This document shows, piece by piece, positions 1 to 13,023 of a stretch of DNA of 64,000 nt (its first letter is position 1; the number at the start of each line of letters is the position of its first letter). Source of the DNA: Apus apus (taxonomy: Eukaryota > Chordata > Aves > Apodiformes > Apodidae); contig NC_067285.1 of NCBI RefSeq assembly GCF_020740795.1, positions 111,563,652-111,627,651 of the forward strand. Reading direction: 5' to 3'. The translations under genes were made by a program, and so were the position numbers. Under the pieces are notes generated by a model. The model searched no databases, was not told where the DNA came from, and saw only the letters and a program-made list of their open reading frames with translations.

Positions 1-810
1 CTTTGATATCCTGAAAAAGTTCGTTCCCAGCACGGTTATAACACATCTTCTTGGGTGTCTATTCATTACTTTTTAAGAAGGAATCAGGTTTCTGGAAATG
101 CTACAGATTCCAGACTCGCTGCCTCCCTGATCCACAATACACTTACAATTCCAACAAACTATAGATGACCGAGGTTGCAGTATTTTCTTTTACTTTTATG
201 TCCTTTCCTCCATAAATTAACTGACTAAATACAACATCTACTGATGTGCAAAATGCCAACCCACATAACCAAATCATGTAGCTGTTTCTCCCTTCTTTCT
301 TCCTTCCAACCAAACAAGCACCATGGAACAGAATTGCTCTGAAGATCTTAAACTGGCTATGAAAAAGATAGATGAAATTTAACTTTGATAAATGCAAAGG
401 AAAAAGGACTAGGAACCTGATTACATACAAAATGATGGACTCTGAAATTGGTTATTAATACCCCGGAATGCAATGTCTGAATTCTAATAGCTTTATGTAA
501 ATGCCAGCTTAACACAGAGTAGGAACCAAAAATAAAGTGAGGAATTATTCTGAAAGAGAACAAAACAGAAAACACCATTATGCCATTATAAATCCATGAA
601 CACTATTTGGCCATCAATTGTCCACAAATAATATTGCAGAACTGAGAAATACACAGTGGCAACAAGGATGGATCCAGGACTTCAAGGAACAACTAAATAG
701 ATTAAAAATCTTTATTATTAAAAAACTGAGGGGGAATAAAATCCAGTCAATGGAACCTGAAGTATCATGGATAAAGTGAAACAATCTGTCACTTTTGTCT
801 TTCTCAATGC
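1..810. other. Unannotated AT-rich DNA
   Basis: I see no gene, recognisable repeat or RNA here. The short open frames are interrupted, lack convincing splice sites and encode nothing I recognise. The right edge runs into an adenine-rich stretch that begins the large purine microsatellite. Confidence 0.5.
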
Positions 811-1655
<845 letters not shown>

Positions 1656-3753
1656 TGTGTCAAACAAAAACCCTACATGGTTACCAGTAAAGGTTTTGAA
1701 AATCCTTGTTGTAGGGTGCAGATGCTAGAAGTTTACATCAGGTCATAAACTAACTCGATACATTCATAGAAGGGCAAGGAAGGGGGGGCAGGGGGAACTA
1801 AAATAAAAATCAACCAAAAAAAACAACCCCAGAAAAACCCTGACAGACTGACTGGAGAGCTGCAGACAGTCTGCAGCATGGACTAGTAGGCCAGCAAAGT
1901 ATCACCAAGTGGCTTCTCTACACTTGTACTCTGAGGAATCAACCACTTCTCATTAAATGGAGCCTAAACCTGCTGATACTCTGGCCTACAGTCTACCCTG
2001 GTAAAAAGAGAAAGGCAAACCACTTGGAGTCAATACCCAAGAAGATCAGGAAACTTCAAGGGAATAAAAGATCCCGCCAACTTTTTGGAGTGAGAAAAAT
2101 CTACTCCCTTTCCTACTGTTGTGTGACAAAATAAACAGGGCACACAGTACCAAGCTAGTGCAGCAGGAATAGCTTTGTCCTGACAGGGCAGATCAGGAAT
2201 CAAGCAACCCAGCAGACTGGGAGGGAAAACACAGAGATGACAGCTCCAATTTGCCTTTCAAGCATGAGCAGCTTCACTGACTACAAGAGGAACCATTCAG
2301 TTTAGCACACGGGCACTCAAGAAAATGACTTCATCTCATAGAGCAACGATGCTCCTGGAAGTGAGGAATCAGTGCTGGGACCAAAAATAGCTTGAGTGTT
2401 GAACTGGTGGTGACACTTAGAGTGATAAGTTACACACGAAACACTGGGAATGCTTTCCATGCCTCCCACGATGAGAAGCCCAGAGGGAGGTTCAGACAAC
2501 CCTCCATGGGCTGTTGGTGCCAAAAGAGACAGAAAACACATCCGAGTCAACAAATATTTAGACCATGTAGATGTATACATGACCTCTGTATTTGTCAAGA
2601 CAAAGACCCTTTTCTTTCTCTTGTCCATAGAGGAAATGCATGTGCCCTTCTCTCCCCTGTGCTGCTTCTCAGTAACAGAACATAAAGGCCTTTTGTTAGT
2701 CCATTTTGGGTTGATCAGCTGCTTACTATCATTTTAGTTTGACCAAAAAAAAAAAAAATGGCATATTCAAATCAAATATTCACATTATTTGCTGCACTTC
2801 TTCCCTTCTCCAGTCACAGCTTTTAAAGGACCCTCAAGAGTTCACACATTCTCAAAGGAAGACATACAGGATGAAATAATCTAGACTACCTTTAATCCAT
2901 GAAGATCTTGCACATTTACTCAATGGTGAGACATAATTCAAAAGAAAGTGAGCTTATTTCAAGAAACAGGATTCTATTTAACAGCATTTAATTACTTCCT
3001 TAGATTACAGAAAGGAATTCAAACATGGTATCAGCAATTAATTTCTTTTTTAAAGTAATAAGGGCAAACTCTTCTGAAACTGGATATTACTAAGAGAACA
3101 CTTTCTCCTTTGAAAGTTTTTTCTCCATTTGTGTCACGGGTTGAGAAGTAATCATACTAGAATATCTGAAAATAATATAACCTGTCAAATGAAATAGATG
3201 CCTTAGTAATAAATATCTCACTTCATTTCTGGATGACTCTTGCCATTGCCTTTCATTTGACATCTACTCTAATGTTAGTGCAAAAGACACTGCTTCTCTC
3301 CAAATAATAATAAAAAAAAATATTACCAAATTAATCCAACCCTGATTTTGCTTTAATATACTGTTTCAAAAGTATATCCCATTTTTTCCTACAATAACTC
3401 TAAAAAACTACCAACAGATAAAATACAATATAATCAAAAACATGTCACTAAACTAACACTGTTCTAATTTTTCTGGCACGGAAAAATAGAAAAAAACAAC
3501 AAGCTCAAACATTCTTAAACTCTCACAGAGGGAGAAAAATTAATAACCCATGAGGTCATATTATGAAAACCTATCAAATTGTCCCCAGCTTTCCTGTTTC
3601 TATTTTTCTTTTATTCTGTTAAAGTGCTTACATGTCTAACTGCTGTTAAGAAAAATAGCTTGGCAATGCCCACATAACTCAGCAACTCCAGATTTGTCAC
3701 AAAAATGACTGTAATATAAACACCAGAAAAATTCCAACAAGAGAAAACTTTAT
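1656..3753. other. Unannotated AT-rich DNA
   Basis: No gene or interspersed repeat is recognised. There is a short G run near 1780 and an A14 run near 2745. Open frames of about 100 codons between 2317 and 2737 overlap on opposite strands and resemble nothing known to me. Confidence 0.45.
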
Positions 3754-4020
3754 ATCATAGAATCATAGACTGGTTTGGGTTGGAAGGGACCTTAAAGACC
3801 ATCTAGATCCAAACCCCCTGCATGGGCAGGGACACCTCCCACCAGACCAGGTCCAAGCCCCATCCAACCTGCCCTTCAACACTTCCAGGGATGCAGCAGC
3901 CACAGTTTCTCTGGGCAACCTGGGCCAGGGTCTCACCACCCTCACAGCAAAGAATTTCTTCCTCATGTCTAACCTACATCTCCCCTCTTTCAGCTTAAAA
4001 CCATTACCCCTATCAATACA
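3754..4020 (-). mobile_element. CR1 LINE fragment, 3' end
   Basis: Reading the minus strand, the fragment ends at about 3754 with the CR1 terminal octamers (seen as ATCATAGAATCATAGA on the plus strand). Before them lies the usual 3' UTR, including the GGGTTGGAAGGGACC and CCTGCATGGGCAGGGACACC blocks in plus-strand view. Upstream it still encodes the last part of ORF2 (a relic of the conserved [10 protein letters not shown] ... RLPREVV segment). The copy is 5'-truncated near 4020. CR1 moves by target-primed reverse transcription, so severe 5' truncation is normal. Confidence 0.93.
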
Positions 4021-5969
4021 CATCTTCTGATTTCTCTCTTTTCATGTCTCTCCCTAAAGTTATCTCCAGTGACAGCATCCAAGACATGAAACATTTCCAA
4101 GAGCAACAGCATCAGATATTTTCTGGCTCCTAACTCATTTTGTTCTTTACATTGCTCCATGAGAACCACTTCTTCAGCTTCCCCTAGAAATTCATCATGA
4201 ATTTGAAATCTTAAACCTTCCAGAACTTCGAAATTTCTTGTTGTGTGAGAGCTAGATATGAATCTGGGACACCACCACACAGCATCATAAGCAAACTCCT
4301 GAGCAAGTACCGTCAACCACTGGTGTAATTTGGGAAAAAAAAAATTAGTTCTACATAATTTCACTAGTTTATTGCAAGCAAGTAGATTAAAATATTAACT
4401 GATGATAATCCTTTGCTATACTTCAGAATAAAATGCACATTAAATCAAATCCACAAATTAATCTATGCTATTTACATATGGAAAAATCAAGCCATTAACA
4501 ATACAATTATGTGTATAATCTACACATTCAGTGTATTACTGAATCACACAAAAAGCTAATCCCAGAAATCTATCATTTTGCCTACTTGCTTGTGGAAAGA
4601 CAGGTTTGAAATCTACAACCACATGGGGCAATTCAAGGTAGTATTTGCTAAAAATTAAAAAACTGGAAATTTATGGGCCAGAGGCTTTTGCCAGGACTAT
4701 CACAGATATACATACATCTACATTACTTTAAATTGTGTTGGTAGGATTTCAACTTAATTATTCTCTTTTCTTCCAAAAAATAACAATAAAAGGTAAAAAT
4801 AACCATAGGGAAAAGCTTAACAATGTATTGCTATTACCACTGAAATATCACAGTCCAAGCCTGAGTTTAAGAAGTTCAAATCATGCCATTATGGTACATA
4901 TCTCTCACATCATCAGACATCTTGATAAGACTTCTATGGAAAGGTTGGCATCGTTTATGACACGTCCTCATCGTTCCTCTCATTTGTACTCATCTCAGGA
5001 CAAAAGGAGCACTGCCTCTGAGAAGATGATGACCTGAAGGGAACAGACCTGCAGTATCCATCTTCACTTTTATAGCCACAGTGGCACCTTTTGCACTTTC
5101 TATACAATTCTCTTCAGATGGGGAGCCAGACATTTATCTCTTTTCATTCATATTTTTGATGCTACGTATTTTGTTTAGAAGCACAGTATTCATGCCAGAG
5201 AAGACAGCACAAAGTCAAAAGAGATTATTTTGTGAAATTTTGATCCTGTCATCACTGAGACAAGTGCCTCAGAGGGAACAAATGACAATTTCTTAAATAT
5301 TCTTGATACAATCAATGTCCCGATCACCACTTTTGTGTCTTACATTCATTCAGAATTATCTATCCATCATCCATATCCCCATTCCCTTAGAATGCCCTAA
5401 GATTAAATGTTTCATTTTACCAGGAAGGAACAGAGGAATGAAAAGGAGCTCAGCTTCTCCTGGCCAGATAAAAGCCATCCCCTGTAAGCACCCAGCCACT
5501 TCTCATTCCATTAAGATAAACCTAATTAATTTAAATGTAACATTTTCAGAATACACTTTGTACACAGCTGACCTTGCTCTCTGAAAAAAAACCTTGTACA
5601 CCATCCTGCTTGAATCATATAAATTGTCTCCTTTGCCACTTCAATTCCCTATGGCTATGAGTCTTCCTTTTCATAGCTCATCCTTATCAACTGCCATAAA
5701 TGATACTGTCTCAAAGGAACACAGTATAATTTCCTACTCCTGTTGTAAACCACAGGTTAAAATTACAACTATAAAAAAAAGGAAATCTAGTTCTATACTA
5801 AATATTTCATTTACGTTCTTGTGAGATAATATTACTATATTTCTAAGACTGAAAGATTGCTATTCTTTTAGGAATTCCTTCCCCTAACTCTTTATTTGTA
5901 CTAACACTCCTATCACCCCCACAATATAAAACAAACAAAGCAAAAATTAGGTGTAGTTTAAAATAACCG
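4021..5969. other. Unannotated AT-rich DNA
   Basis: I see no gene or recognisable repeat. The short frames between 4735 and 5824 are AT-rich, have no splice-site support and match nothing I know. Confidence 0.45.
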
Positions 5970-6181
5970 AGACAATTCAACATGAGGAAGAACTTCTTTA
6001 CTGTGCGGGTTCCAGAGCACTGGAACAGGCTGCCCAGAGAGGCTGTGGAGACTTTCAAGACCTGTCTGGATGTCTTTCTGAGTGATCAGCCTTAGTTTTT
6101 TTGGTCCTGCTTTGGCAGGGGGGTTGGACTTGATGATCTTCAATGGTCCCTTCCAACCCCTAATAGTCTGTGATTCTGTGA
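5970..6181 (+). mobile_element. CR1 LINE fragment, 3' end
   Basis: This is a plus-strand CR1 3' end. It begins in the ORF2 C-terminal coding relic ([18 protein letters not shown] region) and runs through the 3' UTR (GCAGGGGGGTTGGACTTGAT, then GGTCCCTTCCAACCCC). It ends in the octamer GATTCTGTG at about 6180. The spelling of the coding part (GAGCACTGGAACAGGCTGCC) differs from the copy at 3754, so it belongs to a different CR1 subfamily. Confidence 0.93.
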
Positions 6182-6448
6182 GTTCTCCAGGCATTTGCCT
6201 AGAAGGTACCATTTCCTGTTATGAACTATCAGGCACGAGTGGTAAACTAGTTTTTCCCATATGCCAGCACATACATAAATTCCAGTTATTAGCAATGTTA
6301 GATCATAAGTTTATACAAATTACCTTTAAATCTAATATTTCATATCTTCTGGTCTGCAAATCCTCCTCCAGACAGCAGCATGCACGTTTTGGAGGACTTT
6401 GTTAGTTCCTTGAAGAGATAAATGCTTCCTGATATTTAACCACATATT

Positions 6449-6720
6449 TCACAGAATCACAGAACTGTTCTGGTTGGAAAAGACCTTTAAGATCATCAAG
6501 TCTAACTATAACCTAATTCTACCAAGTCCAGTGTTTAAACCATATTCCCAAGGAGCATATATATACATCTTTCAAACATCTCCAGGGATGGTGATTCAAC
6601 CACCTCCCTGAGCAGCCTTCTCCACAGTTTAATTACCCTTTCAGTGAAGAAGTTTCTTTTCATATCTAATCTAAACCTCCCCTGGCACAACTTGAGAACC
6701 TTGTCATCCTTTGTACATGA
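6449..6720 (-). mobile_element. CR1 LINE fragment, older, 3' end
   Basis: This minus-strand 3' end starts at CACAGAATCACAGAA and continues through a diverged 3' UTR into a degraded ORF2 C-terminus (the relic of the FRLDMKRNFF ... RLLREVVE segment). It is more AT-rich and more diverged than neighbouring copies, which suggests an older insertion. Confidence 0.88.
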
Positions 6721-6878
6721 TGACATTGAATTGTCATCCTTTGCATCACTCAGGTTTTATTTTTTTCAGCTGAAAAATGACATAATTAGTCCTAGGGTCA
6801 CATATAGTAACTGAAGGGCACAATAAAGCTGTTCTACATATAAAATTATTTCTGATCAATGCAATACTAAAATTCATG

Positions 6879-6940
6879 AATCACAGAATCGTCATGGCTA
6901 GAAAGGACCTCTGAGATCACCAAGACCAACCATCAACACA
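6879..6940 (-). mobile_element. Very short CR1 3'-end fragment
   Basis: About 60 bp match only the last part of the CR1 3' UTR on the minus strand (AATCACAGAAT ... GACCTCTGAGATCACCAAG). It is either an extremely 5'-truncated insertion or the remnant of an older copy. It lies between two larger CR1 fragments. Confidence 0.75.
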
Positions 6941-7130
6941 AAAAAACCCCAAACTCACACAACCACCTGCACACACTCCACCAAAAAAAAAAATCCACAA
7001 ATCTGAATCTGAGAGCACTGGATGGAATTTCCAGATAAGGCTGGAGGGCACTTCCAGTTTCACTATAACAAAGCAAAAAGCATAGCATTCTTCCACCTCT
7101 AATAATTCTCTGTTTACTGAACTCTTACGA

Positions 7131-7551
7131 AGATAATCAGAGGGCTGGAGCATCTCTCCTACAGAGAGAAGCTGAGAGTTGGTGCTGTTCAGCCTGGAGA
7201 AGAGAAGGCTCCAGGGAGAACTTAGAGTGGCCTGCCAGTGCCTGAAGAAAAGCTGGGAAGGGACATTTTCCAAGGCCTTGTAGTGAGAGGACAAAGGGTA
7301 ATGGATCAAAACTGGAGGGGAGATTTAAGTTAGACATTAGGAGGAAATTCTTTCCTGTGAGGGTGGTGAGACCCTAGCACAGGTTGCCCAGGGAGGCTGT
7401 GGCTGCCTCATCCCTGGCAGTGTTGAAGGGCAGGTTGGATGGGGCTTGGAGCAACCTGTTCTAATGGGAGTTGTCCCTGCCCATGCAGGGGGGTTGAAAC
7501 TCGATTTTTAAGATCCCTTCCAACTCAAAAAATTCTGTGATTCTGTGATTC
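7131..7551 (+). mobile_element. CR1 LINE fragment
   Basis: This plus-strand copy contains the landmark CR1 segments in order: the GGCTGGAGCA region, CTGTTCAGCCTGGAGAAGAG, the degraded FKLDIRRKFF ... RLPREAVA coding relic, the CCATGCAGGGGGGTTG 3' UTR block and the terminal octamer ATTCTGTG in two copies. ORF2 is broken by several stops and frameshifts. Confidence 0.95.
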
Positions 7552-8450
7552 ACTTAGGAGTCCAGTATTATAAACCACTCCTGCTTTGCCTTATGCTGTG
7601 TAACTCCTACAGAAACTACTGAGCCATTTTCTTGTACTACAGCAAAACACGTGAATTATCTGCTGGTTTTTCTGCTCTCCTTTGCTAACTATCCAAGTCT
7701 TAGGCTTAGGTAGGTATCAAGGAAACATCTGAGTAAGGCTTTTAATGGAAGGAATTCCAGTATCAGCCATGGATACGCAGATACTTAGTCATGCCAAAAT
7801 GTTAGAATGGCATTCACTGTGTAACACAAAAGAAGCAATCATCTGAAATAAGGACCACACAGAAGACAATCTTGTACCCAAGGAAACAGAACAGCAAAGC
7901 ATCTCATTTTTCACACCAGATTACACAAGCAGTTACAAATTCTAAAGGAAGTATGCTAAAAGGGCTACTTTCCACTAAAGGAGAAATGATATGATTTTAC
8001 AAGCCCAATATTATGTTTTCATTCATGAAATCTGGGAATAGGGCCAGACCTTACTGCATACATTCAGTTTGACCTTTCAGGAACATTTATTTCACTGCAG
8101 AACCTCTCCACTAACACGTAACTTGCAATTACACCACTAAAGCCAGTCACAGGTATCACCTCCCAGTGAAGCAGCAGCTCATTACAAAATCCTTCTGGGA
8201 CCATGACTTGTAAAGTATCTCTCCTACAGATTACACCAATGAGCCTGGCTGTCTAAAGAAAGTGACAGTTTAAGATGCTAGTGATGCAATTCACTAAATT
8301 GTGTTCATTAACACAGAATCTTGCAATAATGGTAGGGAACGCGTCCAAGAAAATAACTCCACTTCTCTATGACTGTTCAGTTCAATGGTGCCCAAACTTT
8401 TCAGCCAAGAAGAATATTAGTTTACCCTACTGGCAGGAGGTGGCTGCATT
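7552..8450. other. Unannotated DNA between CR1 copies
   Basis: No recognisable gene or repeat is visible. One 90-codon frame at 8275-8547 runs into the neighbouring CR1 and is a chance frame. Confidence 0.45.
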
Positions 8451-8710
8451 AGAATCACAGAATCATAGCATGGTTTGGGTTGGAAAGGGACCTTCAAGAT
8501 CATCTAGTTCCAACCCCCCGACATGGGCAGGAACTCCTCCCAGTTGAGCAAGTTGCTCCAAGCTCCACCCAACCTGCCCTTTAAAACTTCGAGGGATGGG
8601 ACTTCCACAACCCCCCTAGGCAACCTGTTCCTGTGTCTCACCACCTTCACACTGAAGAATTTCCTCCTAATGTCTAACCTAAATTTACCCTGTTCTAGCT
8701 TTATGGTCCT
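8451..8710 (-). mobile_element. CR1 LINE, 3' segment of a copy with an inverted 5' part
   Basis: This is a standard minus-strand CR1 3' end. It starts with the octamer zone AGAATCACAGAATCATAG, followed by the 3' UTR and the ORF2 C-terminal relic (FRLDIRRKFF ... RLPRGVVE), and breaks off near 8710. The adjoining block at 8752-8861 carries the part of CR1 that would normally come next upstream, but in the opposite orientation. Together they have the layout of a single insertion with a 5' inversion. Confidence 0.93.
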
Positions 8711-8751
8711 CCTGTAGTCTTGCTCGAAGAGCTCTATGTCAAGGACATTTA

Positions 8752-8861
8752 TGCCACGAAGATGATCCATGGGCTGGAGCAGCTCTCCTACAAAGACAGG
8801 CTGAGAGAGCTGGGGCTGTTCAGCCTGGAGAAGAGAGGGCTCCAGGGAGACCTTAGAGCAC
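8752..8861 (+). mobile_element. CR1 LINE, inverted 5' segment
   Basis: About 110 bp on the plus strand cover the CR1 region GCCACGAAGATGATC through GGCTGGAGCAGCTCTCC and CTGTTCAGCCTGGAGAAGAG to TTAGAGCAC. The segment has no 3' UTR of its own and stops abruptly. It fits as the inverted 5' half of the 8451-8710 copy, with roughly 70-100 bp of consensus lost at the junction. Confidence 0.9.
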
Positions 8862-9475
8862 TTGTCTGATTACATTCCACTAGTAAAATCAATACAAAGA
8901 TATCAGAAAATTGGAAACTTTGTTTGTCCTGGGACACCCTCTTATTCTTTTAAAAGTATCAAATTTTTAAAAAAATTACTGGCAATGACTGAAACAATGC
9001 ATACAATTTATTATATACTGAGCTACATCATCTTAGTAGATTAATAAAAAACCTTGGCAAAATAAAATGTAAAAAATTGACCACCTAGAGTATACAAATT
9101 TTCAATACTAACCAGACTTAGGTTGGATTTTTTTCAGACTTTTTATCATGAGTCTAATGACAAACCTGAGACTCAAGTCTCAAATAATATCTTATTGTTC
9201 TTCAGATTATTTGAAATAACTTTACCTTTCTTTTCAAGCTATACTTTCTGATCCTACAGACAATGCCCCACATTGAATTTATAATTATGACTTTGAATGC
9301 TGCAGGTTATGATAGCTTTCAGCTGTAGTTTGGCAATACAAAAGAGTGTATCAGACAAAAAGAGATTTTAGAAGAGCGGAGATGTTTTTCTTCCCTTACA
9401 GACCATGACATGGGTTCCAATCCTGCTTTATTGAAACCATTAGCAATTTGTTCTGTTGCCTTCAGTGGGAAAAAG
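8862..9475. other. Unannotated AT-rich DNA
   Basis: Nothing recognisable. The short frame at 8862-9044 starts at the CR1 breakpoint and is not supported as a gene. Confidence 0.45.
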
Positions 9476-9988
9476 ATTCATAGAATCATAAATTCATAGA
9501 ATGGTGAAGGTTGGAAGGGACCTTAAAGATCATCAGGTTCCAACCTCCCTGCTATGAGCAGGGACACCTCCCACCAGACCAGGCTGCACAAGCCTCATCC
9601 AACCTGGCCTTGAACACCTCCAGGGATGGGGCAGCCACAACCTCCCTGGGCAACCTGTTCCAGCACCTTACTACCCTCATGGTGAAGAATTTCTTCCTGA
9701 TGTCTAACCAAAATGTCCCCTCTTTCAGTTTGAAACTATACCCCCTCATCCCATCACTCCGTGCCCTTGTCCCAAGCCCCTCCCCAGCTTTCCTGGAGCC
9801 CCTTCAGGCACTGGAAGGTGCTTTAAGGTCTCCCTGGAGCCTTCTCTTCTCCAGGCTGAACAGCCCCAACTCTCCCAGCCTGTCTTCATAGCAGAGCTGC
9901 TTCAGGCCTTTGATTATCTTCACAGCCCTTCTCTGGACTCTCTCCTCTAGCTCCATGTGCTGAGAGCTCCAGAGCTGTTCGAGTTCCT
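9476..9988 (-). mobile_element. CR1 LINE fragment
   Basis: This minus-strand copy of about 510 bp has its terminal octamers at 9476-9503, a 3' UTR with the variant CCTCCCTGCTATGAGCAGGG, the ORF2 C-terminal relic ([10 protein letters not shown] ... RLPREVVA) and the conserved GAGAGTTGGGGCTGTTCAGC region in reverse complement. It ends near 9988 in the segment around the ORF2 [10 protein letters not shown] motif. The TATGAGCAGGG variant is shared with the copy at 25738, which indicates the same subfamily. Confidence 0.95.
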
Positions 9989-11068
9989 ATTGTGTAAGAT
10001 TGATGGTGACTAAAGAACCAAAAATTGTCAGGTGTGTTTTACGCCTCAGTCTTTTTGAATAAAATTGGGGGAGGGGTTGTTTGTTTTTCTTTTTTCTTTT
10101 TTTTTTCTTCTGTGTTTTTTTTTTTTCTCCATTCTCCAGTCCCTTTCTGTTACATGCACATTCCACTGCTTTATTAATAACCTTTGGAGAATATTTCTAA
10201 ATTTGGGTTTTAACATGACTTGCCCCAATTCTTTCTTCTTTCAGTGGCTTTCAAAAGCTTTTCTAAAACCACCTTTTGTCATCAATACAGTATTTAAAAG
10301 ATGTAAGTTACCTTCTGTTGACAGCTTCTGATTATCAACACTGTATTTACCTTTCTTTGTTTTAAAGCCAAGTATACACTGAACACAGGACATTTAAGTG
10401 TTTGAAAATGAAGCTGATTCTATACATACTAAAAAAAAAAAAAAAGGTTTTGATTTATTCTTGTCCCATTTTGTAGTCTAAAGCTGATGGTGTGTGATAC
10501 ACTTAGCAGAACTGAATTATGGATTGCACATAATTCTTCTCAATAATCAGAAGAAATTTCTCCCTAGTTACAACATCACATGTTTGAACTATGAACAATA
10601 ATTACTGTTAAATTACAGTGTCAGATCTTTGTTTACTAACTTTGGTTTAGAAAGCTCTCAATGTTTTAAGATCTGATTCAGGGAAAGAAAACAAGTTGCT
10701 TATAAGGAAATACACATCACTGAGGACACTTGACCTAGATCCATTCATTTTCCAGGCCAGGGAAGCAACTGCTGCACTACTGAGCTTGAGGGGAAACCTG
10801 GGCCTCAAAGCCTACTCCTTGTTTTGGGTCAGTAACAGATTTTACTCTTCCTAACTTTGGAGAGGCAGATACAAAAACACTCTCTACAACACTAATATCT
10901 AATATGGCCTGTTTTTTTTCTGTCTAGATAAACTTGCCTGGAAAATAACCTGTTATACCACTACCACTGAAATATGTAGTCAATTTTTTAACAGGATAAA
11001 GGAAAAAGGAATGGGACAGTGCTAAGCAACCTAGAATTGGATGATTATTCTGAGTACACCCACTAAAG
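9989..11068. other. Unannotated AT-rich DNA with T-rich and A-rich runs
   Basis: A T-rich run lies at about 10076-10128 and an A-run at 10430-10445. No gene is recognised. Confidence 0.45.
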
Positions 11069-11413
11069 GAGCACAGGAAGGACATGGAGCTGTTGGAGTG
11101 GGTCCAAAGAAGGCCTGGAGCAGCTCTGCTATGGAGACAGGCTGAGAGAATTGGGGTTCAAGGGGCGATGGATGCAAACTGGAGCATAAGAGGTTCCATG
11201 TGAGTATCAGGAAGAACTTCTTTACTGTGAGAGTGACAGAGCACTGGAACAGGCTGCCCAGAGAGGTTGTGGAGTCTCCTTCTCTGGAGACTTTCAAGAC
11301 CCATCTGGATGTGTTCCTGTGTGACCTGCCCTTGGAATTTCTGCTCTGGCAGGGGGGTTGGACTGATCTTCAGAAGTCGCTTCCAACCCCTATGATTATC
11401 TGATTCTCTGATT
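11069..11413 (+). mobile_element. CR1 LINE fragment with internal deletions
   Basis: This plus-strand copy runs from the LERVQRR-coding region (GACATGGAGCTGTTGGAG) to the terminal GATTATCTGATTCTCTGATT. Two stretches of consensus are missing: a short one after GTGGGTCCAAAGAAGG, and about 150 bp at roughly 11157, where GAGAATTGGGGTTC is joined directly to the region preceding GCAAACTGGAG. The coding relic [19 protein letters not shown] is well preserved in one frame (11200-11403). Confidence 0.92.
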
Positions 11414-13023
11414 AAATGCCTCCTTGTATACACAACAAAAACCTAGCCAAAAAACTCAATATTTTCATAGCAACTATTCCAAGGAATACAGTTCAGCAAT
11501 TGATATACAAAATGTTATGTATTTTGACCAATGCTTTGCTTTATCTCGATGGATTTCTTTATCTGTGTTCAAGTAGAAATAACATCAGTCATGAATAGTT
11601 TCATATTAACACAATATTAAAAATTAAACTTCAACTAAAAGAATGTGGTGGGATTTGTATTATGTTCCTTCATAGATGACACCTAAATACAAAGATATCA
11701 AAGTAGCTCATGTTCCAGCAACATCTGAAGAAGCAGTTAATGCTGACAGACAAGTCTTCAAACAAAACCAAGAGAGAGGATTCTTAGAACTGAATGACCA
11801 CAGAAACTTCCAAGTGTTTTATTAAAAGATCATAGATAAACATGTTCACAGTTTCACAAATAACACTCACTGGTAATTAAATTCAGTACTGGTAGGGATA
11901 AAGAAGTGACTACAGGTGTCTCAACCTTTGCTTTAGGCTGCCTGGTGATTACAAAATAGTTTTACTGCATTTAAAAGGGATGTGTTATACATGACAGAAA
12001 TATATGTGAACTCCAAGAAAAAGATCAAGTGAAAAAAGCAGGGTGGAAAAGAGATGAGGAGATTTTGCAACATGTCTACCTGAGAAAGATCACAACTTCA
12101 TAGAAAAAAGGAAATTATAGATTGAAGAAGTACAGAAGGTTTACAAAGAACAGAGAGAACTACCAGGGAACTTAAGAAGAGGATGCTCCAAGGTGTCCAT
12201 CTGCCACTTGACCCACTGATTTTCAAAAAGTCACAGAACCAGGAAATCCAAATATATCCCAAGGAATTAGAGTCCAAAGGCTTTGAACTGCAAATTATTC
12301 CCACTAAAAAGTCTCTAAATAACTAGGACATAAAGCAAAGACAAAAAAATTAGGAAAAGGAAATTTAAAACATGAAAAGTCTAATTATAGAAAGCACAAT
12401 TTGTATTCTCTTTAATCACATCAACCTCTCAAAAAGGAATCAGTTCCAAGAATGCATGAATGCATGTCAAAGTGAAACAAAATCCTACTAGCTCATAAAT
12501 GGAAAATACATGGACCATCAGCAGCCACACTGAGGTCTCCACAAAAAGCAAAAATTAAAGCAAGAAAATCCAAAAAGCTCATTTGATTATGTAAAACATC
12601 TCATTTTAATCAAGCACTCACTTGATTACTCTAGAGTTAAGGGTCACTTAAAAATAAAACAAAATAGAAATAAACATTGACTCATTAAAGGAGTGGGGAG
12701 GAGAGGCAGGACCAAACAAAAACTTTTCCAACATTACCAAAAAAAATGTTTTTTAAAACTTGCTGCTCTTCCAGCTTCCCAGCATGTTTTCAACACAGGG
12801 ATGCAGACTTTAACCTTTTAGGGTCATTTATATGCTTCAGAATCCAGGTATATATGCATTGTGGATGGTCTGAATTACCACCTTTTAATCGTGTTTCTGT
12901 ATCTTGCATTCTGCCATGTTCTTTTTTCAAGGAAGAGAAGGTTTGGAAAAGGTTTTCCCAGAACCTGCTACAGCGAGATGCAATGGAAGGAACCAAGCAG
13001 ATGGTTTCTTGTCAGCAGAGAGG
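11414..13023. other. Unannotated AT-rich DNA
   Basis: No repeat or gene is recognised. An open frame of about 68 codons exists at 12098-12304 on both strands and encodes nothing familiar. I do not call it a gene. Confidence 0.4.

Noticed and set aside
12098..12304. 68-codon frames open on both strands
   Set aside because: No family similarity and no splice context; coincident open frames on both strands are expected at this length.
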